From the NCBI RefSeq assembly GCF_024213195.1, contig NZ_JANAVF010000016.1:117759-181758 (forward strand): a DNA stretch of 64,000 nucleotides, read 5' to 3'. The notes under the pieces are model-generated. The model saw only the letters and a list, made by a program, of their open reading frames with translations. It was not told the origin of the DNA and ran no database searches. Numbering within the stretch: the stretch's first letter is position 1; the number at the start of each line of letters is the position of its first letter. Below, piece by piece: positions 33,381 through 43,961 of the stretch. The DNA comes from Streptomyces sp. TBY4. GTDB lineage: Bacteria > Actinomycetota > Actinomycetes > Streptomycetales > Streptomycetaceae. A program made the position numbers and the translations under genes.

Positions 33381-34358
33381 ATGAGCACCAGGACCGCACT
33401 TTCCACACCCGCCGCATCCTCCGCCCCCTCGCGGCGCCGGCTGCTGCGGGATCTCGAACGCCCCCGCGACGCCTTCCGGCACCTGGGGCCGAACTGGTTC
33501 GCCTCGGTCATGGGAACCGGCATCGTCGCCAATGCCGCGGCCTCCCTGCCCCTGCGGTTCCCGGGGATGCGTGCCGCCGCCACGGTGGTGTGGGCGGGCG
33601 CGTCCCTGCTCCTGCTGGCGCTGTGCGCCGCCTGGGCCGTGCACTGGGCGCGGCACCGCGACCACGCCCGCGCCCACGGCGCCCACCCCGTCATGTCGCA
33701 GTTCTACGGCGCTCCCCCCATGGCCCTGATGACCGTCGGCGCCGGCACCCTGCTGCTGGGCAAGGACGTCATCGGCCTGGACGCGGCCGTGGCCGTCGAC
33801 TGGACTCTCTGGCTGACCGGCACCGTGCTCGGCCTGCTGGCGGCCTTCGCCGTCCCCTACCGGATGATCACCCGGCGCGCGGCGGAGCCCGACGCGGCCT
33901 TCGGCGGCTGGCTGATGCCCGTGGTTCCCCCCATGGTCTCCGCCGCGATGGGCGCCTTCCTCATCCCCCACTCCGGAGCCGGGCAGCTGCGGCTGACCAT
34001 GATCCTGGCCTTCGGGGTGGTGACCTGGGGATTCGCCATGCTGTGGCTGGCCATCGCGGCCGCCGTCACCGTGCGGACGGCCCGCTCCGGCGGACTGCCC
34101 TTCAACCTGACCTGGTGGGGGTTCACCTTCCCCGTGGGCACCTGCGTCACCGGGAGCACCGTGCTGGCCGCCCGTACCGGCGCCGACCTGTTCATCTGGG
34201 CCGCGGTCGCCCTGTACGTGCTCCTGGTCGCCGCCTGGGCCGTGGTGGGGCTCCGCACCGCGCGAGGCGCCCTGCGCGGCACCCTCTTCCTCCCTCCCGG
34301 CGCCCCTGCCGTCGCCGCCGCTCCCGCCCGCCTCGCCGCAGTGCGGGCCGCCTCGTGA
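33381..34358 (+). CDS. TDT-family transporter (TehA/SLAC1/Mae1 type)
   Basis: 325 aa from ATG 33381, about ten membrane helices. GPNWFASVMGTGIVANAAA is the family's opening helix, and NLTWWGFTFPVGTCVTG near residue 245 is its other marker. Family members export sulfite, C4-dicarboxylates, tellurite or anions. The stop overlaps the cydA start, so it is co-translated with a cytochrome bd oxidase. That pairing suggests protection from a respiratory poison such as sulfite or sulfide. Confidence 0.85.
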   Translation: MSTRTALSTPAASSAPSRRRLLRDLERPRDAFRHLGPNWFASVMGTGIVANAAASLPLRFPGMRAAATVVWAGASLLLLALCAAWAVHWARHRDHARAHGAHPVMSQFYGAPPMALMTVGAGTLLLGKDVIGLDAAVAVDWTLWLTGTVLGLLAAFAVPYRMITRRAAEPDAAFGGWLMPVVPPMVSAAMGAFLIPHSGAGQLRLTMILAFGVVTWGFAMLWLAIAAAVTVRTARSGGLPFNLTWWGFTFPVGTCVTGSTVLAARTGADLFIWAAVALYVLLVAAWAVVGLRTARGALRGTLFLPPGAPAVAAAPARLAAVRAAS

Positions 34359-35884
34359 ACCTCGCGCTGGCCCCGGAGATCATGGCCCGCTGGCAGTTCG
34401 GCATCACCACCGTCTACCACTTCCTCTTCGTACCGCTCACGATCAGCCTGGCCGCCGTCACCGCGGGGCTGGAGACGGCCTGGGTGCGGACCGGGAAGGA
34501 GAAGCACCTCCACGCCACGAAGTTCTGGGGCAAGCTCTTCCTGATCAACATCGCGCTGGGCGTGGTGACCGGCATCGTCCAGGAGTTCCAGTTCGGCATG
34601 AACTGGTCCGACTACTCGCGGTTCGTCGGCGATGTGTTCGGGGCTCCGCTGGCCTTCGAGGCGCTCATCGCCTTCTTCCTGGAGTCCACCTTCATCGGCC
34701 TGTGGATCTTCGGCTGGGACAAGCTGCCGAAGAGGATCCACTGCGCGTGCATCTGGATGGTCTCGATCGGCACGGTCCTCTCCTCGTACTTCATCCTCGC
34801 GGCCAACTCCTGGATGCAGCACCCCGTCGGCTACGCCGTGGACAAGGCGACGGGCCGGGCGCGGCTGACCGACGTCCTCGCGGTCCTGACCCAGCACACC
34901 ACGCTCGTCCAGGCCTGGCACACCCTGTCCGCCTCCTTCCTGACCGGCGCCGCCTTCGTCGTCGGGATCGCCGCCTTCCACCTGTGGCGGGCCCGGCGGA
35001 ACCGGACCGGACCCGGCATGCGGACCGCCGTCATGCGTACGTCGCTGCGCCTGGGGCTCACCCTCGCGGTCGTCGCGGGCACGGCCACCGCGCTGAGCGG
35101 CGACAGCCTCGGCCAACTCATGTTCGAGCAGCAGCCGATGAAGATGGCGGCCGCCGAAGCCCTGTGGGACACCCGGGCACCCGCCCCCTTCTCCGTCTTC
35201 GCGGTCGGGGACGTGAGCCGGGGCCGCAACGACGTCGCCGTCGAGGTGCCCGGGGTCCTGTCCTTCCTCGCCCACCACGACTTCACCGGCTCCGTACCCG
35301 GCATCAACGACACCGCCCGCCAGGAGGCGGCCCGCTTCGGCGGGAAGCCCGAGGACTACGTTCCCGGCATCTTCATGACCTTCTGGGGATTCCGGCTGAT
35401 GATCGGCTTCGGCATGGTTTCCTGCGCGGCCGGAGCGGCCGGCCTGTGGCTGACCCGTACGAGACTACGGCTCGACCCGAACCTGCGTACCGCTCCGGAC
35501 GAAGTGCCCCGGCTGATGCTGACCCGGCGCCGCGAGCTCGGACCCCGGCTCACCCGGTGGGCCTGGCGGACCGGGACCCTGACCATGGGCTTCCCGTTGA
35601 TCGCGAACTCCTTCGGCTGGATCTTCACCGAGATGGGCCGTCAGCCGTGGGCCGTCTACGGGCTACTGAAGACCGAGGACGCCGTCTCCCCCGGGGTCTC
35701 CACCACCTCGGCCGTCATCTCCCTGACCGTCTTCACGCTGCTCTACGCCGCACTCGCGGCCGTCGAAATCAGGCTCCTGGCCAGGTACGCGAAGGCCGGC
35801 CCGCAGACCGACGGGGCGTCCGACCCCGCAGCCGGACCCGCGGCGGGCCCCGCATCCGACCCCGCCCGGGCGCTCACCTACTGA
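34355..35884 (+). CDS. cydA: Cytochrome bd oxidase subunit I
   Basis: 509 aa from GTG. ARWQFGITTVYHFLFVPLTI opens the protein and supplies a haem-ligand His; GKLFLINIALGVVTGIVQEF, ESTFIGLWIFGWDKLP, and GWIFTEMGRQPWAVYGLL are subunit I signatures. The Q-loop region is short, as in most non-enterobacterial enzymes. CydA oxidises quinol and reduces oxygen with high affinity and tolerates cyanide, sulfide and NO. It lies in an operon with the TDT transporter, under the predicted LysR site. The Ala/Pro-rich C-terminal tail is dispensable-looking. Confidence 0.95.
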   Translation: MNLALAPEIMARWQFGITTVYHFLFVPLTISLAAVTAGLETAWVRTGKEKHLHATKFWGKLFLINIALGVVTGIVQEFQFGMNWSDYSRFVGDVFGAPLAFEALIAFFLESTFIGLWIFGWDKLPKRIHCACIWMVSIGTVLSSYFILAANSWMQHPVGYAVDKATGRARLTDVLAVLTQHTTLVQAWHTLSASFLTGAAFVVGIAAFHLWRARRNRTGPGMRTAVMRTSLRLGLTLAVVAGTATALSGDSLGQLMFEQQPMKMAAAEALWDTRAPAPFSVFAVGDVSRGRNDVAVEVPGVLSFLAHHDFTGSVPGINDTARQEAARFGGKPEDYVPGIFMTFWGFRLMIGFGMVSCAAGAAGLWLTRTRLRLDPNLRTAPDEVPRLMLTRRRELGPRLTRWAWRTGTLTMGFPLIANSFGWIFTEMGRQPWAVYGLLKTEDAVSPGVSTTSAVISLTVFTLLYAALAAVEIRLLARYAKAGPQTDGASDPAAGPAAGPASDPARALTY

Positions 35885-35916
35885 CCCGCCCCCACCCCAC
35901 CCACGAGGACCACCCC

Positions 35917-36897
<981 letters not shown>

Positions 36898-36961
36898 CTT
36901 CGTCGGCTCCGGAACGGTTGCTCGGTTTGGAGGGTGCGGGGAATCTCAATACGATCCGGCG

Positions 36962-38224
36962 ATGATCACTAGAAGATGGGTGAGGGCCAGTGCGTGCGGC
37001 CTGTTCGTCACCCTCGCTGCCGGGTTGTTCCCGGCAGGTGCCGCCGCCGGGGAACCGGTGGCGAAGGAAGCGCCCAAGGTCGAGTTGGTGCTCGACGTCA
37101 GCGGCTCGATGCGCGCGCAGGACATCGACGGGCAGACCCGGATGTCCGCCGCGAAACAGGCGTTCAACGAGGTACTGGACGCGGTACCCGCCGAAGTGCA
37201 GCTCGGCATACGGACCTTGGGCGCCAACTACCCCGGCCCCGACAGGAACCTCGGCTGCAAGGACACCAAGCAGCTCTACCCGGTCGGCCCCCTGGACCGG
37301 ACCGAGGCCAAGACGGCAGTGGCCACGCTGGCCCCCACCGGGTGGACGCCCATCGGGCCGGCGCTGCTCGGAGCCGCCGAGGACCTCAAGGGCGGTGACG
37401 CCACCCGCCGGATCGTGCTCATCACGGACGGCGAGGACACCTGCGCACCGCTCGACCCCTGCGAAGTGGCCCGCGACATCGCGGCCCAGGGCATCCACCT
37501 GGTCATCGACACGCTAGGGCTCGTCCCCGACACCAAGACCCGCGACCAGCTGATCTGCATCGCCGAGGCGACCGGAGGCACCTACACCTCCGTACAGCAC
37601 ACCGCCGAACTCTCGGGCAGGGTGAAGCAGTTGGTGGGCCGGGCGGCCACTCCCGTGGTCAATCCGGTGGCCACCGAAGGCGCCCAGCAGTGCGGAGGCG
37701 CACCGGAGTTGAAGCCCGGGCTGTACAGCGACCGCGAGAGCTTCGGGCAGCACCGCTGGTACCGGGTCTCCGTGGCGCCCGGCAAGGAGCTGCGGGCCTC
37801 GGTCAGCATCGGGGCCGACCGCGCCGTGAACAACGACTACGGCGTGCTGCTGCGCGCCACGACCCCGAGCGGCCGGGAGATCGTACGCGGCCAGGAGGCC
37901 GGCGACGGGCGCACCGACCTGATCTCGACCGGGCTGCGCTACCCCAAGGCCGGGGATCCGGACGACGAGGAGCCGGCCGAGACGGTGTGCCTCCAGGTCA
38001 GCAACTCCTTCTCGGCGCCCGCCGCGGTCAAGACCACCCCGGGCATGCCGGTGGAGCTGACCATCGACGTCGTGGACGGCCCGGACGGGGCCTCCGACGT
38101 GGCCTCCTTCGGCCTCGGACGCGGCTGGTGGCTGCTCGGCGCCCTGGCGCTCACCGGCCTCCTCGCCGGACTGGTGTGGGGCTGGGTCTCCCGCTGGCGT
38201 ATCACGGTCTGGAGGACCAACTGA
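36962..38224 (+). CDS. Secreted, membrane-anchored VWA-domain protein
   Basis: 420 aa. Signal peptide (about 1-29), VWA domain about 37-215 with a perfect MIDAS start DVSGS, plus WTPIGPALLGAAEDL and VLITDGEDTC. A beta-rich domain follows (GQHRWYRVSVAPGKEL, like secreted pre-peptidase domains). A membrane helix at about 388-408 leaves a short basic cytoplasmic end. It likely displays a metal-dependent binding domain on the cell surface. The next gene starts on the last base of its stop, and its product repeats the beta-rich domain type, so they probably act as a pair. Confidence 0.85.
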   Translation: MITRRWVRASACGLFVTLAAGLFPAGAAAGEPVAKEAPKVELVLDVSGSMRAQDIDGQTRMSAAKQAFNEVLDAVPAEVQLGIRTLGANYPGPDRNLGCKDTKQLYPVGPLDRTEAKTAVATLAPTGWTPIGPALLGAAEDLKGGDATRRIVLITDGEDTCAPLDPCEVARDIAAQGIHLVIDTLGLVPDTKTRDQLICIAEATGGTYTSVQHTAELSGRVKQLVGRAATPVVNPVATEGAQQCGGAPELKPGLYSDRESFGQHRWYRVSVAPGKELRASVSIGADRAVNNDYGVLLRATTPSGREIVRGQEAGDGRTDLISTGLRYPKAGDPDDEEPAETVCLQVSNSFSAPAAVKTTPGMPVELTIDVVDGPDGASDVASFGLGRGWWLLGALALTGLLAGLVWGWVSRWRITVWRTN

Positions 38225-39018
38225 TGAGTGCCGTGAGACGTGAACGAAGCGCGGGAAGCCGGGTGCGGCGCACGCTGACCGCCGCCCTCCTCGTGGGCGG
38301 CGGCCTGCTCGGCGTGGCGGCCTCGCCGTCCCCGAGCCCGAGCGGCAGCGCGCAGGCGCCGACCGAGGCCGGCACGGCCTTCCGCACCGCCACCCCGGTC
38401 CAGTTGGACCAGGAGGCCACGGCCGAGGCCTCCGCCGGCGACTACCTCTACTGGGTGCTCCCCCTGGACTCGGGGCAGCGCGCCACCGTGAAGGCCTCGG
38501 TCACCCTGCCCGCCGCGGCCGGCCGGCACTCCGCCTCCACGTGGCAGCTCGACGTGTACGACGGACTGCGCCGACGCCAGCCCTGCACGTACGGCACGCA
38601 GAGCGCCACGGCCGCCAAGGACGCGGCCACCGTCGACCTGTCGTGCACCCTGCGCCCGGTCCGCTCGGGCGCCGACCAGTGGGCCAACGACGCGCTTCCG
38701 GGCGCCTATTACATCCGGCTCACGGTCACCGACCTCGCCCCGGAGGACCTCGGGCAGCCCGTACGGGCAAGCCTGCGGGCGGAGGCCCGGGACGTCGGCG
38801 GCGCCTACGCGGCCGACGAAGCCCTGGAGGTGCCGCTCGTCCCCGCGGCCGGCACCGCGTCCGGCATCGCACCCGCCGACGGCTGGTCGGGCACCTGGTG
38901 GTCGGACCGCTGGCTCTGGACGGCCGCCGGAGGCGTGCTCGCCGCCCTCGCGGGCATCGGCGGCTACCGCCTGACCCGTGGCGCGGGCCGCCCGGGGCGG
39001 GTGCCGACCGGCGTCTGA
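38224..39018 (+). CDS. Membrane-anchored partner of the VWA protein
   Basis: 264 aa. Signal peptide (LTAALLVGGGLLGVAAS), a Ser/Pro spacer, a beta-rich domain with FRTATPVQLDQEATAEASAG, YLYWVLPLDSGQRATVKAS and YYIRLTVTDL, and a C-terminal membrane helix (LWTAAGGVLAALAGIGGY). The exported domain resembles the second domain of the preceding VWA protein. No catalytic motif is seen. Start and stop overlap (TGATG) tie it to the VWA gene. Confidence 0.75.
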   Translation: MSAVRRERSAGSRVRRTLTAALLVGGGLLGVAASPSPSPSGSAQAPTEAGTAFRTATPVQLDQEATAEASAGDYLYWVLPLDSGQRATVKASVTLPAAAGRHSASTWQLDVYDGLRRRQPCTYGTQSATAAKDAATVDLSCTLRPVRSGADQWANDALPGAYYIRLTVTDLAPEDLGQPVRASLRAEARDVGGAYAADEALEVPLVPAAGTASGIAPADGWSGTWWSDRWLWTAAGGVLAALAGIGGYRLTRGAGRPGRVPTGV

Positions 39019-39023
39019 CCCTG

Positions 39024-39060
39024 CACCCGCCCCGCCCCAGACCCGGGTGCGGGGCGGGTG
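39024..39060. terminator. Convergent terminator
   Basis: Perfect 12-base arms CACCCGCCCCGC and GCGGGGCGGGTG separated by 13 bases, between the convergent VWA-partner gene and the long operon on the minus strand. Confidence 0.75.
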
Positions 39061-39062
39061 GC

Positions 39063-42000
39063 TCAGGGCGCCGGCGCTCCGGGGCCTTCGTTGAGGCGGC
39101 CCCAGGTGAACGTGGCGGCGCCCGACGGCGGCAGAAGGTTCCGCCACACGGTGGGCATCTCCGCGGGATCGGTGAAGGTCGCGTTCACGAACTCCCCCCG
39201 CACCGCAAAGTCGGTCCCGGTGAAGGTCATCCGGCCCGCGAAGAACGTGCCCTTGAAGAAGGCCGGTCCGTCGAAGGTGGCGTGGTCGAAGGAGGCTCGT
39301 TCCTCGAAGCGGACCTGGTCGAAGACCGCGGTGGAGGCCCAGACGGTGGACGCGAAGGTGGCGGCCCCCTGGAAGGTGCTCCCCTTCCAGTCGCTGTGGC
39401 CGCGGAAGACCGCGTGCCCGAGATCGGCGGCCCCCCGCACCCGCACCCGACCCATCCGCGCCCTGTCCCACACCTCAGCGCGGGTCATGTCCAGGCCCTG
39501 CGCGAACACGGCCTCCTCGAATCCTGCGTCGCCTGCGAAGTCCGCCCTGAGGAAGCGCGCTTCGCGGTCGAACACGGCCGCGTCGAAGGTCGCGCCGAGG
39601 CGGAAGTCGGTCCGGCCGAAGGAAGCACCCTCCTTGAAGTGCACCGCGTCGAACACCGCCCGTCCTTCGAAGACGGCCCGGTCGAAGGAAGCGCGCCCCT
39701 CGAACTCGAATCCCGGCACCGCCCAGTCGTCGCCGAAGCGCGCCCGGTCGAACCGCGCGCGCCCCATGCGGACGTGCCCCGTCACCGGATCGCGCAGCAC
39801 TGCCAGCAGCCGTTCGAGCAAGCCGTCGGCGAAGGTGGTGCCCCGCAGGTCCACCGGCGAGCCCGGACTCAGCATCGCGAGGTAACGGGTCCGGTCCGAC
39901 TCCGTCACATGGGCCAGGCAGAGCAGACCGCCGGGCAGACGGATGCCGGTGCACCCGCCGGGATCTCCCGGGCTCCCGTAGTGGCAACGACCCCAGCCGA
40001 TGACCGGGTCGTCGAAGCTCAGTTCGGCATCGATCAGCGCCCTCCCCACGTCGGCAGCGCCGCCGAGCAGGATCCACCCGCGCGTCGCCTGGCCCGTCAC
40101 CGGTCCCGGATCCAGCGGCTCGGCTGCGAGGGATTCCAGCCCGCCTTCATCACGCAGCGATGAGCTCATCACGGGGATGACCCCTCCCCGCCCACCGGTC
40201 GCCTCCAGCCGCTCCCCCAGCGCCGCGGAGCGGACCAGACCCAAGGCCTCCCGCGCCGCCGGCCCCTGGATCCCACCCGCACCGATCGTGAAATCCCCTG
40301 CTGCCAGCGCCACTCCGAGCGAGAACTCCCGTTCGCCGGAGCCCCCGCGCAGCCGGGTCAGGGCCACGGACAGCTCGGACAGCACCGCCCCCGCCTTCCC
40401 CAGAGCTTCGGGGTCGGGCACCGGGAGGAGCACAACCCCGTCCTCCAACGGGGACAGAGAACCGAACACCTCGGTTTCTCTTCGAACCAGTTGGAGCAAC
40501 TCGTGGATCTCCTCCTCCACGGAGCGGCCGGGCGCTGCCACGGCCACGACGGGCCGCACCGCCATGCAGATGCCGAGGATCGAGTACCCGATGCTCGCGT
40601 GCGCCGCCACGACCTCGCGGAACCCCGCCTGTTCCCACAGCGCCTGCCCCGTCAGGAACACCATCCGCTCCGGCAGCACGGTATGCACGATGCCCACCAG
40701 CAGGCCGTCGCGGGAGACCGGGGAGCCCTCGTAGTCAGCCCAGACCCCCGGTTCGGCGGACAGTCGGACGAGTTCCCCGTTGCGCTCCCCCTCGTACGGG
40801 AGGGCCTCGCCGGTCAGCGCCACCGCCTCGCCCTGGTCGGTCGCGCCGTCCACGACGAGGGGCTCCCCGGGGGCCGCGAACCCCTGCGCCCAGGCCGGCT
40901 CCGTCCAGTCCGCCGGGTCCACGAGGTCCACGAGGTCCACGTCGGAAACGAGCAGGAGCACCGGGGGCACCGCCCCGTCTCCCCAGACCTGGTGGCACAG
41001 GAATTCCTGCCCTGCGGTCCTGACCCACGCGAAGGTGGTCGTCTGCGGAGCCTGCGCCGCGTCACCTACCGTCAGGACCAGCCGGGGCGAGAGCAGCACG
41101 CCCACCGCCACCGGCTCCCTCTGCAATTCGAAGCGGACCCGCACCACCCGGTCGGCCAGCCCCGACACCGGTCCGGCGGCGAGGGCGAACGGCACGGCCC
41201 CCGGGGCCAGTTCGCGGCGTCCCCGGCCCCGGGGGCCGAGCCGGAAGGCCGTGAAGTCCCGGCCGGTGCTGCGGGTACGGGCCATGTACTCCCCGATCCG
41301 CCACCGCACCAGCTCCCGCACGTGTGCCACGTCGCCGCGCAGCTGCGATCCGAGCAGGGCTTCCCGTACGCCCGGCAGGAACTCGAACTGGACCTCGTCC
41401 GGGGACTGTTCGCCGTCCCAGGGGGCGAGCAGCCCGCCCAGGGCCACCTCGGCGAGGTGGCCGTGCTCGGACTCCCGGAGCAGGGAGCGGCGCACGAGGT
41501 TCATCACGGGCAGGGTGAGCGGTACGGCGGCCAGGTGGTCGGCGAGGCGCTGGGCCGTCGGTGAGGCGCTCGCGCGGAAGCGTTCCACCGCCTCCAGCGG
41601 GTCCGGGAAGAACCTCGGGTCCGCGCCCGGTGTCCCGTACGAGTTCCCGTACGAGGCCTCGCGCCCGGGCTCCGCGTCCAGGCGCAGGCACGCGAGGCGC
41701 CGCCAGCGGCCGTCGCCGGAGACCACGCGCACCAGCCGGGCCAGGCTTCCGGACGCGATGCCGACGACCGGGATCAGCGCTCCGCCGCCGCGGGCCCGCC
41801 GGGTCATCGGGACCCGCTGCCAGGAACGGGTGGCCGCCGCGGGCCGGTCCGCGCGCACGGCGAAGGGGACCGGCTGGACGGCCCCGCGGGTCCAGAGCCG
41901 CTCGGGCAGGACGTTCAGTACGGCCACGGCGTTGTGCGCCGACCACTGCCGGAGCACGCCGCGCAGCGGTGCTTCGCGCCACCCGGCGGCCACCGTGTCG

Positions 42001-42770
42001 GAGAGCACCAGGATCAGCCGGCGGCCCGCCGGGTCGACGAGCTCCAGGGGGTTGCGGGGCGGGCTGTCGCGGTGGTGCGCGACTCCGGGCGCGCCGCCGG
42101 GTCCGGTGCCGGTGAGCCGCCAGGTCCGTACGTCGCGGAAGACCCCGCTGCGGGTGAGGATCCCTCGCACCTCCTCCACCAGGTCGGACCAGAGCAGCAT
42201 CGAGTGGTGGGAGTCGACGACCAGGGCCACGTCCAGCCAGCGGCTCTCGGCGGGCCGCAGGACGGGGGTGAGCACCATCCGCTCGATGCTGCGCTCGACG
42301 GTGAGCTGTTCGTCCAGCTCCTCCCCCGGCCCGCCGATGCCTCGGCGGCCGATCGGGCGCAGGGCGCGCATCAGGGCGAGCGGGTCGTCGAGGGTGGGGG
42401 CGCGCGGCAGCCGCACCGCGGTGCCCCGGCGCGCGTCCGGTGCGGGCGCACCCCCGGGGGCGCCTCCCGCGGGCCGGCCGGCGGCGGGGTCCGCGGGGCC
42501 GTCGGGGACGGGGGCGGGCCCGGCCGCGGGGAAGTACGGGACTCCCGGCCCGCCGGAGCGGCCGCGTTCCGCGTCGGGTAACTCCGCCTCGGTGCCGGCC
42601 GGTTCGGCTCCGTCCTCGGGGTCCGGCCCGGGGGGCTCCGGGGGGCGGGCGGCGGCGTCCACGCGGGTCGCGAGCCACAGGATGTCGGCGACCTCCTCCG
42701 CCCCGAGCACGGGGCGCGGGGCGCCTTCCCCGGCGCCCTCGGCCAGGGCGGCGAGGAGCTTCTCGATCAC
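39063..42770 (-). CDS. Multidomain conflict-system protein: VWA-like, trypsin-like, cyclase-like and pentapeptide repeats
   Basis: 1,235 aa, GTG start overlapping the MoxR-gene stop. Order: short helical cap, Pro-rich linker (to about 125), SAV_2336-type VWA-like domain (about 150-330; VVDSHHSML replaces DxSxS, and LILVLSDTVAAGWR), helical region to 540, a trypsin-like domain (about 545-705) that lacks the catalytic His (LVLTVGDAA) and GDSGG Ser (GSPVSRDG), a degenerate nucleotidyl-cyclase-like domain (about 738-880, EDGVVLLPVP, SLGVALAAGDF), and about 200 residues of pentapeptide repeats (RASFDRAVFEG, AVFDREARFLRADF). The cyclase and protease-like parts look inactive and may be binding modules. 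The VWA part should pair with the MoxR ATPase. Confidence 0.75.
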   Translation of the reverse strand: MIEKLLAALAEGAGEGAPRPVLGAEEVADILWLATRVDAAARPPEPPGPDPEDGAEPAGTEAELPDAERGRSGGPGVPYFPAAGPAPVPDGPADPAAGRPAGGAPGGAPAPDARRGTAVRLPRAPTLDDPLALMRALRPIGRRGIGGPGEELDEQLTVERSIERMVLTPVLRPAESRWLDVALVVDSHHSMLLWSDLVEEVRGILTRSGVFRDVRTWRLTGTGPGGAPGVAHHRDSPPRNPLELVDPAGRRLILVLSDTVAAGWREAPLRGVLRQWSAHNAVAVLNVLPERLWTRGAVQPVPFAVRADRPAAATRSWQRVPMTRRARGGGALIPVVGIASGSLARLVRVVSGDGRWRRLACLRLDAEPGREASYGNSYGTPGADPRFFPDPLEAVERFRASASPTAQRLADHLAAVPLTLPVMNLVRRSLLRESEHGHLAEVALGGLLAPWDGEQSPDEVQFEFLPGVREALLGSQLRGDVAHVRELVRWRIGEYMARTRSTGRDFTAFRLGPRGRGRRELAPGAVPFALAAGPVSGLADRVVRVRFELQREPVAVGVLLSPRLVLTVGDAAQAPQTTTFAWVRTAGQEFLCHQVWGDGAVPPVLLLVSDVDLVDLVDPADWTEPAWAQGFAAPGEPLVVDGATDQGEAVALTGEALPYEGERNGELVRLSAEPGVWADYEGSPVSRDGLLVGIVHTVLPERMVFLTGQALWEQAGFREVVAAHASIGYSILGICMAVRPVVAVAAPGRSVEEEIHELLQLVRRETEVFGSLSPLEDGVVLLPVPDPEALGKAGAVLSELSVALTRLRGGSGEREFSLGVALAAGDFTIGAGGIQGPAAREALGLVRSAALGERLEATGGRGGVIPVMSSSLRDEGGLESLAAEPLDPGPVTGQATRGWILLGGAADVGRALIDAELSFDDPVIGWGRCHYGSPGDPGGCTGIRLPGGLLCLAHVTESDRTRYLAMLSPGSPVDLRGTTFADGLLERLLAVLRDPVTGHVRMGRARFDRARFGDDWAVPGFEFEGRASFDRAVFEGRAVFDAVHFKEGASFGRTDFRLGATFDAAVFDREARFLRADFAGDAGFEEAVFAQGLDMTRAEVWDRARMGRVRVRGAADLGHAVFRGHSDWKGSTFQGAATFASTVWASTAVFDQVRFEERASFDHATFDGPAFFKGTFFAGRMTFTGTDFAVRGEFVNATFTDPAEMPTVWRNLLPPSGAATFTWGRLNEGPGAPAP

Positions 42771-43846
42771 GCGGAGGGCCCGGTGAGGTGGTGCATGACG
42801 GTGGCGAGGAAGCGTTCGCGGTCGCCCGGGGCTGACCAGGCCCCGGCCAGGCGCAGTTGGATGGCGTTGAGGAGCTGGTCGGTGGCGAGGTCGCCGTCCT
42901 CCGCGCGCTCCAGGAAGCTCCGGACCAGGTCGCGGTACTCGTCGCTGTTCTCGATGTCGACGCCGAGCCGGCCGCGCACGATGCGGGCGAGCTTGTCGGG
43001 TCCCGGCGGGTCCAGGTGGAGTCGGACGCAGCGGCGCAGGAAGGCGGGCGGGAAGTCGCGTTCGCCGTTGCTGGTGAGGACGACGATGGGGAAGTACCGG
43101 CACTGGACCCGGCCTTGGGAGATCCGGACGACCTCCTCCGTGTCCTCGTCGTCGGTGCCGATGGCGACGGTGGGGGCCTCCTTGACGAGCCGGGCGAGTT
43201 CGGGGATGACGAAGCCTCCGTCCTCGAAGACGGTGAGGAGGTCTCCGGGGAGGTCGATGTCGCTCTTGTCGATCTCGTCCACGAGCAGGACGCGGGGGCG
43301 GTCCTGGGGCAGGAGGGCCGTGCCGAGGGGGCCCAGGCGCAGGTAGCGGGCGATGGACGGGCCGCCGTCGGCGGCGCCGGAGGGGCCCGGGGCGCCGGCG
43401 GCCGCGGCGATCGGCGGCGCTCCGGGTGTGCGCAGCTGCTCCAGCCCCGCTTCCTGGAGCCGGCCGATGGCGTCGTAGAGGTACAGGCCGTCGCGCAGGA
43501 CGGTCCGGCTGGTGACCGGCCAGTGCAGTACGGGGCCGAGGCCCAGGTCGGCGGCGATGCTGGAGGCGAGCGTGGACTTGCCGACACCCGGTTTGCCGGT
43601 GATCAGGAGCGGCCGGCGCAGGTGCAGGGCCGTGTTGACCACGTCCTTCTCCAGCTCGTCGGGCACGTAGCCCTCGCCGCGCCGCCAGGTCCGCTCCCAG
43701 GCCGGTCCCTCACGGCCCGGGGGCGTGTACCCCGGGTCGGGGACGCCCTTGAAATCGCGCCAGGGCGGTGGCGGTCCGGCCTCCAGCCTGGCCCGACGCT
43801 CGGCGGCCTCGCCGGCCCCTTGGTACAGCCACCAGTCCTTCACCAC
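42767..43846 (-). CDS. MoxR-type AAA+ ATPase
   Basis: 359 aa from GTG 43846. It begins with a DWWLYQGAG segment and a basic spacer, then the AAA+ core: Walker A GKPGVGKST (84-92), Walker B LLVDEID (D190, E191), sensor 1 VLTSNGERDFPPAFLRRC with the Arg finger, and a lid domain. Insert GAPPIAAAAGAPGPSG (about 142-160) is flexible. MoxR ATPases remodel VWA-domain partners, and the gene overlaps the VWA-like gene by four bases. It lies 115 bases after the caspase-like gene, the only gap in the operon. Confidence 0.85.
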   Translation of the reverse strand: MVKDWWLYQGAGEAAERRARLEAGPPPPWRDFKGVPDPGYTPPGREGPAWERTWRRGEGYVPDELEKDVVNTALHLRRPLLITGKPGVGKSTLASSIAADLGLGPVLHWPVTSRTVLRDGLYLYDAIGRLQEAGLEQLRTPGAPPIAAAAGAPGPSGAADGGPSIARYLRLGPLGTALLPQDRPRVLLVDEIDKSDIDLPGDLLTVFEDGGFVIPELARLVKEAPTVAIGTDDEDTEEVVRISQGRVQCRYFPIVVLTSNGERDFPPAFLRRCVRLHLDPPGPDKLARIVRGRLGVDIENSDEYRDLVRSFLERAEDGDLATDQLLNAIQLRLAGAWSAPGDRERFLATVMHHLTGPSA

Positions 43847-43961
43847 AGCCTCTGCTTCCTTCGTCGGTGTCGCGGACCGTCGCCGCGGGCGGTCATCGGG
43901 GTCGGTGTCGGGATGGGGAGCGGGATCGGGGGCGGAATCCGGGGCGGAATCGGGAGCGGGT

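Noticed and set aside
42771..43103. In-frame upstream extension of the VWA-like gene
   Set aside because: The added residues are the Pro/Arg-rich shadow of the MoxR gene; the GTG at 42770 overlapping the MoxR stop is the natural start.
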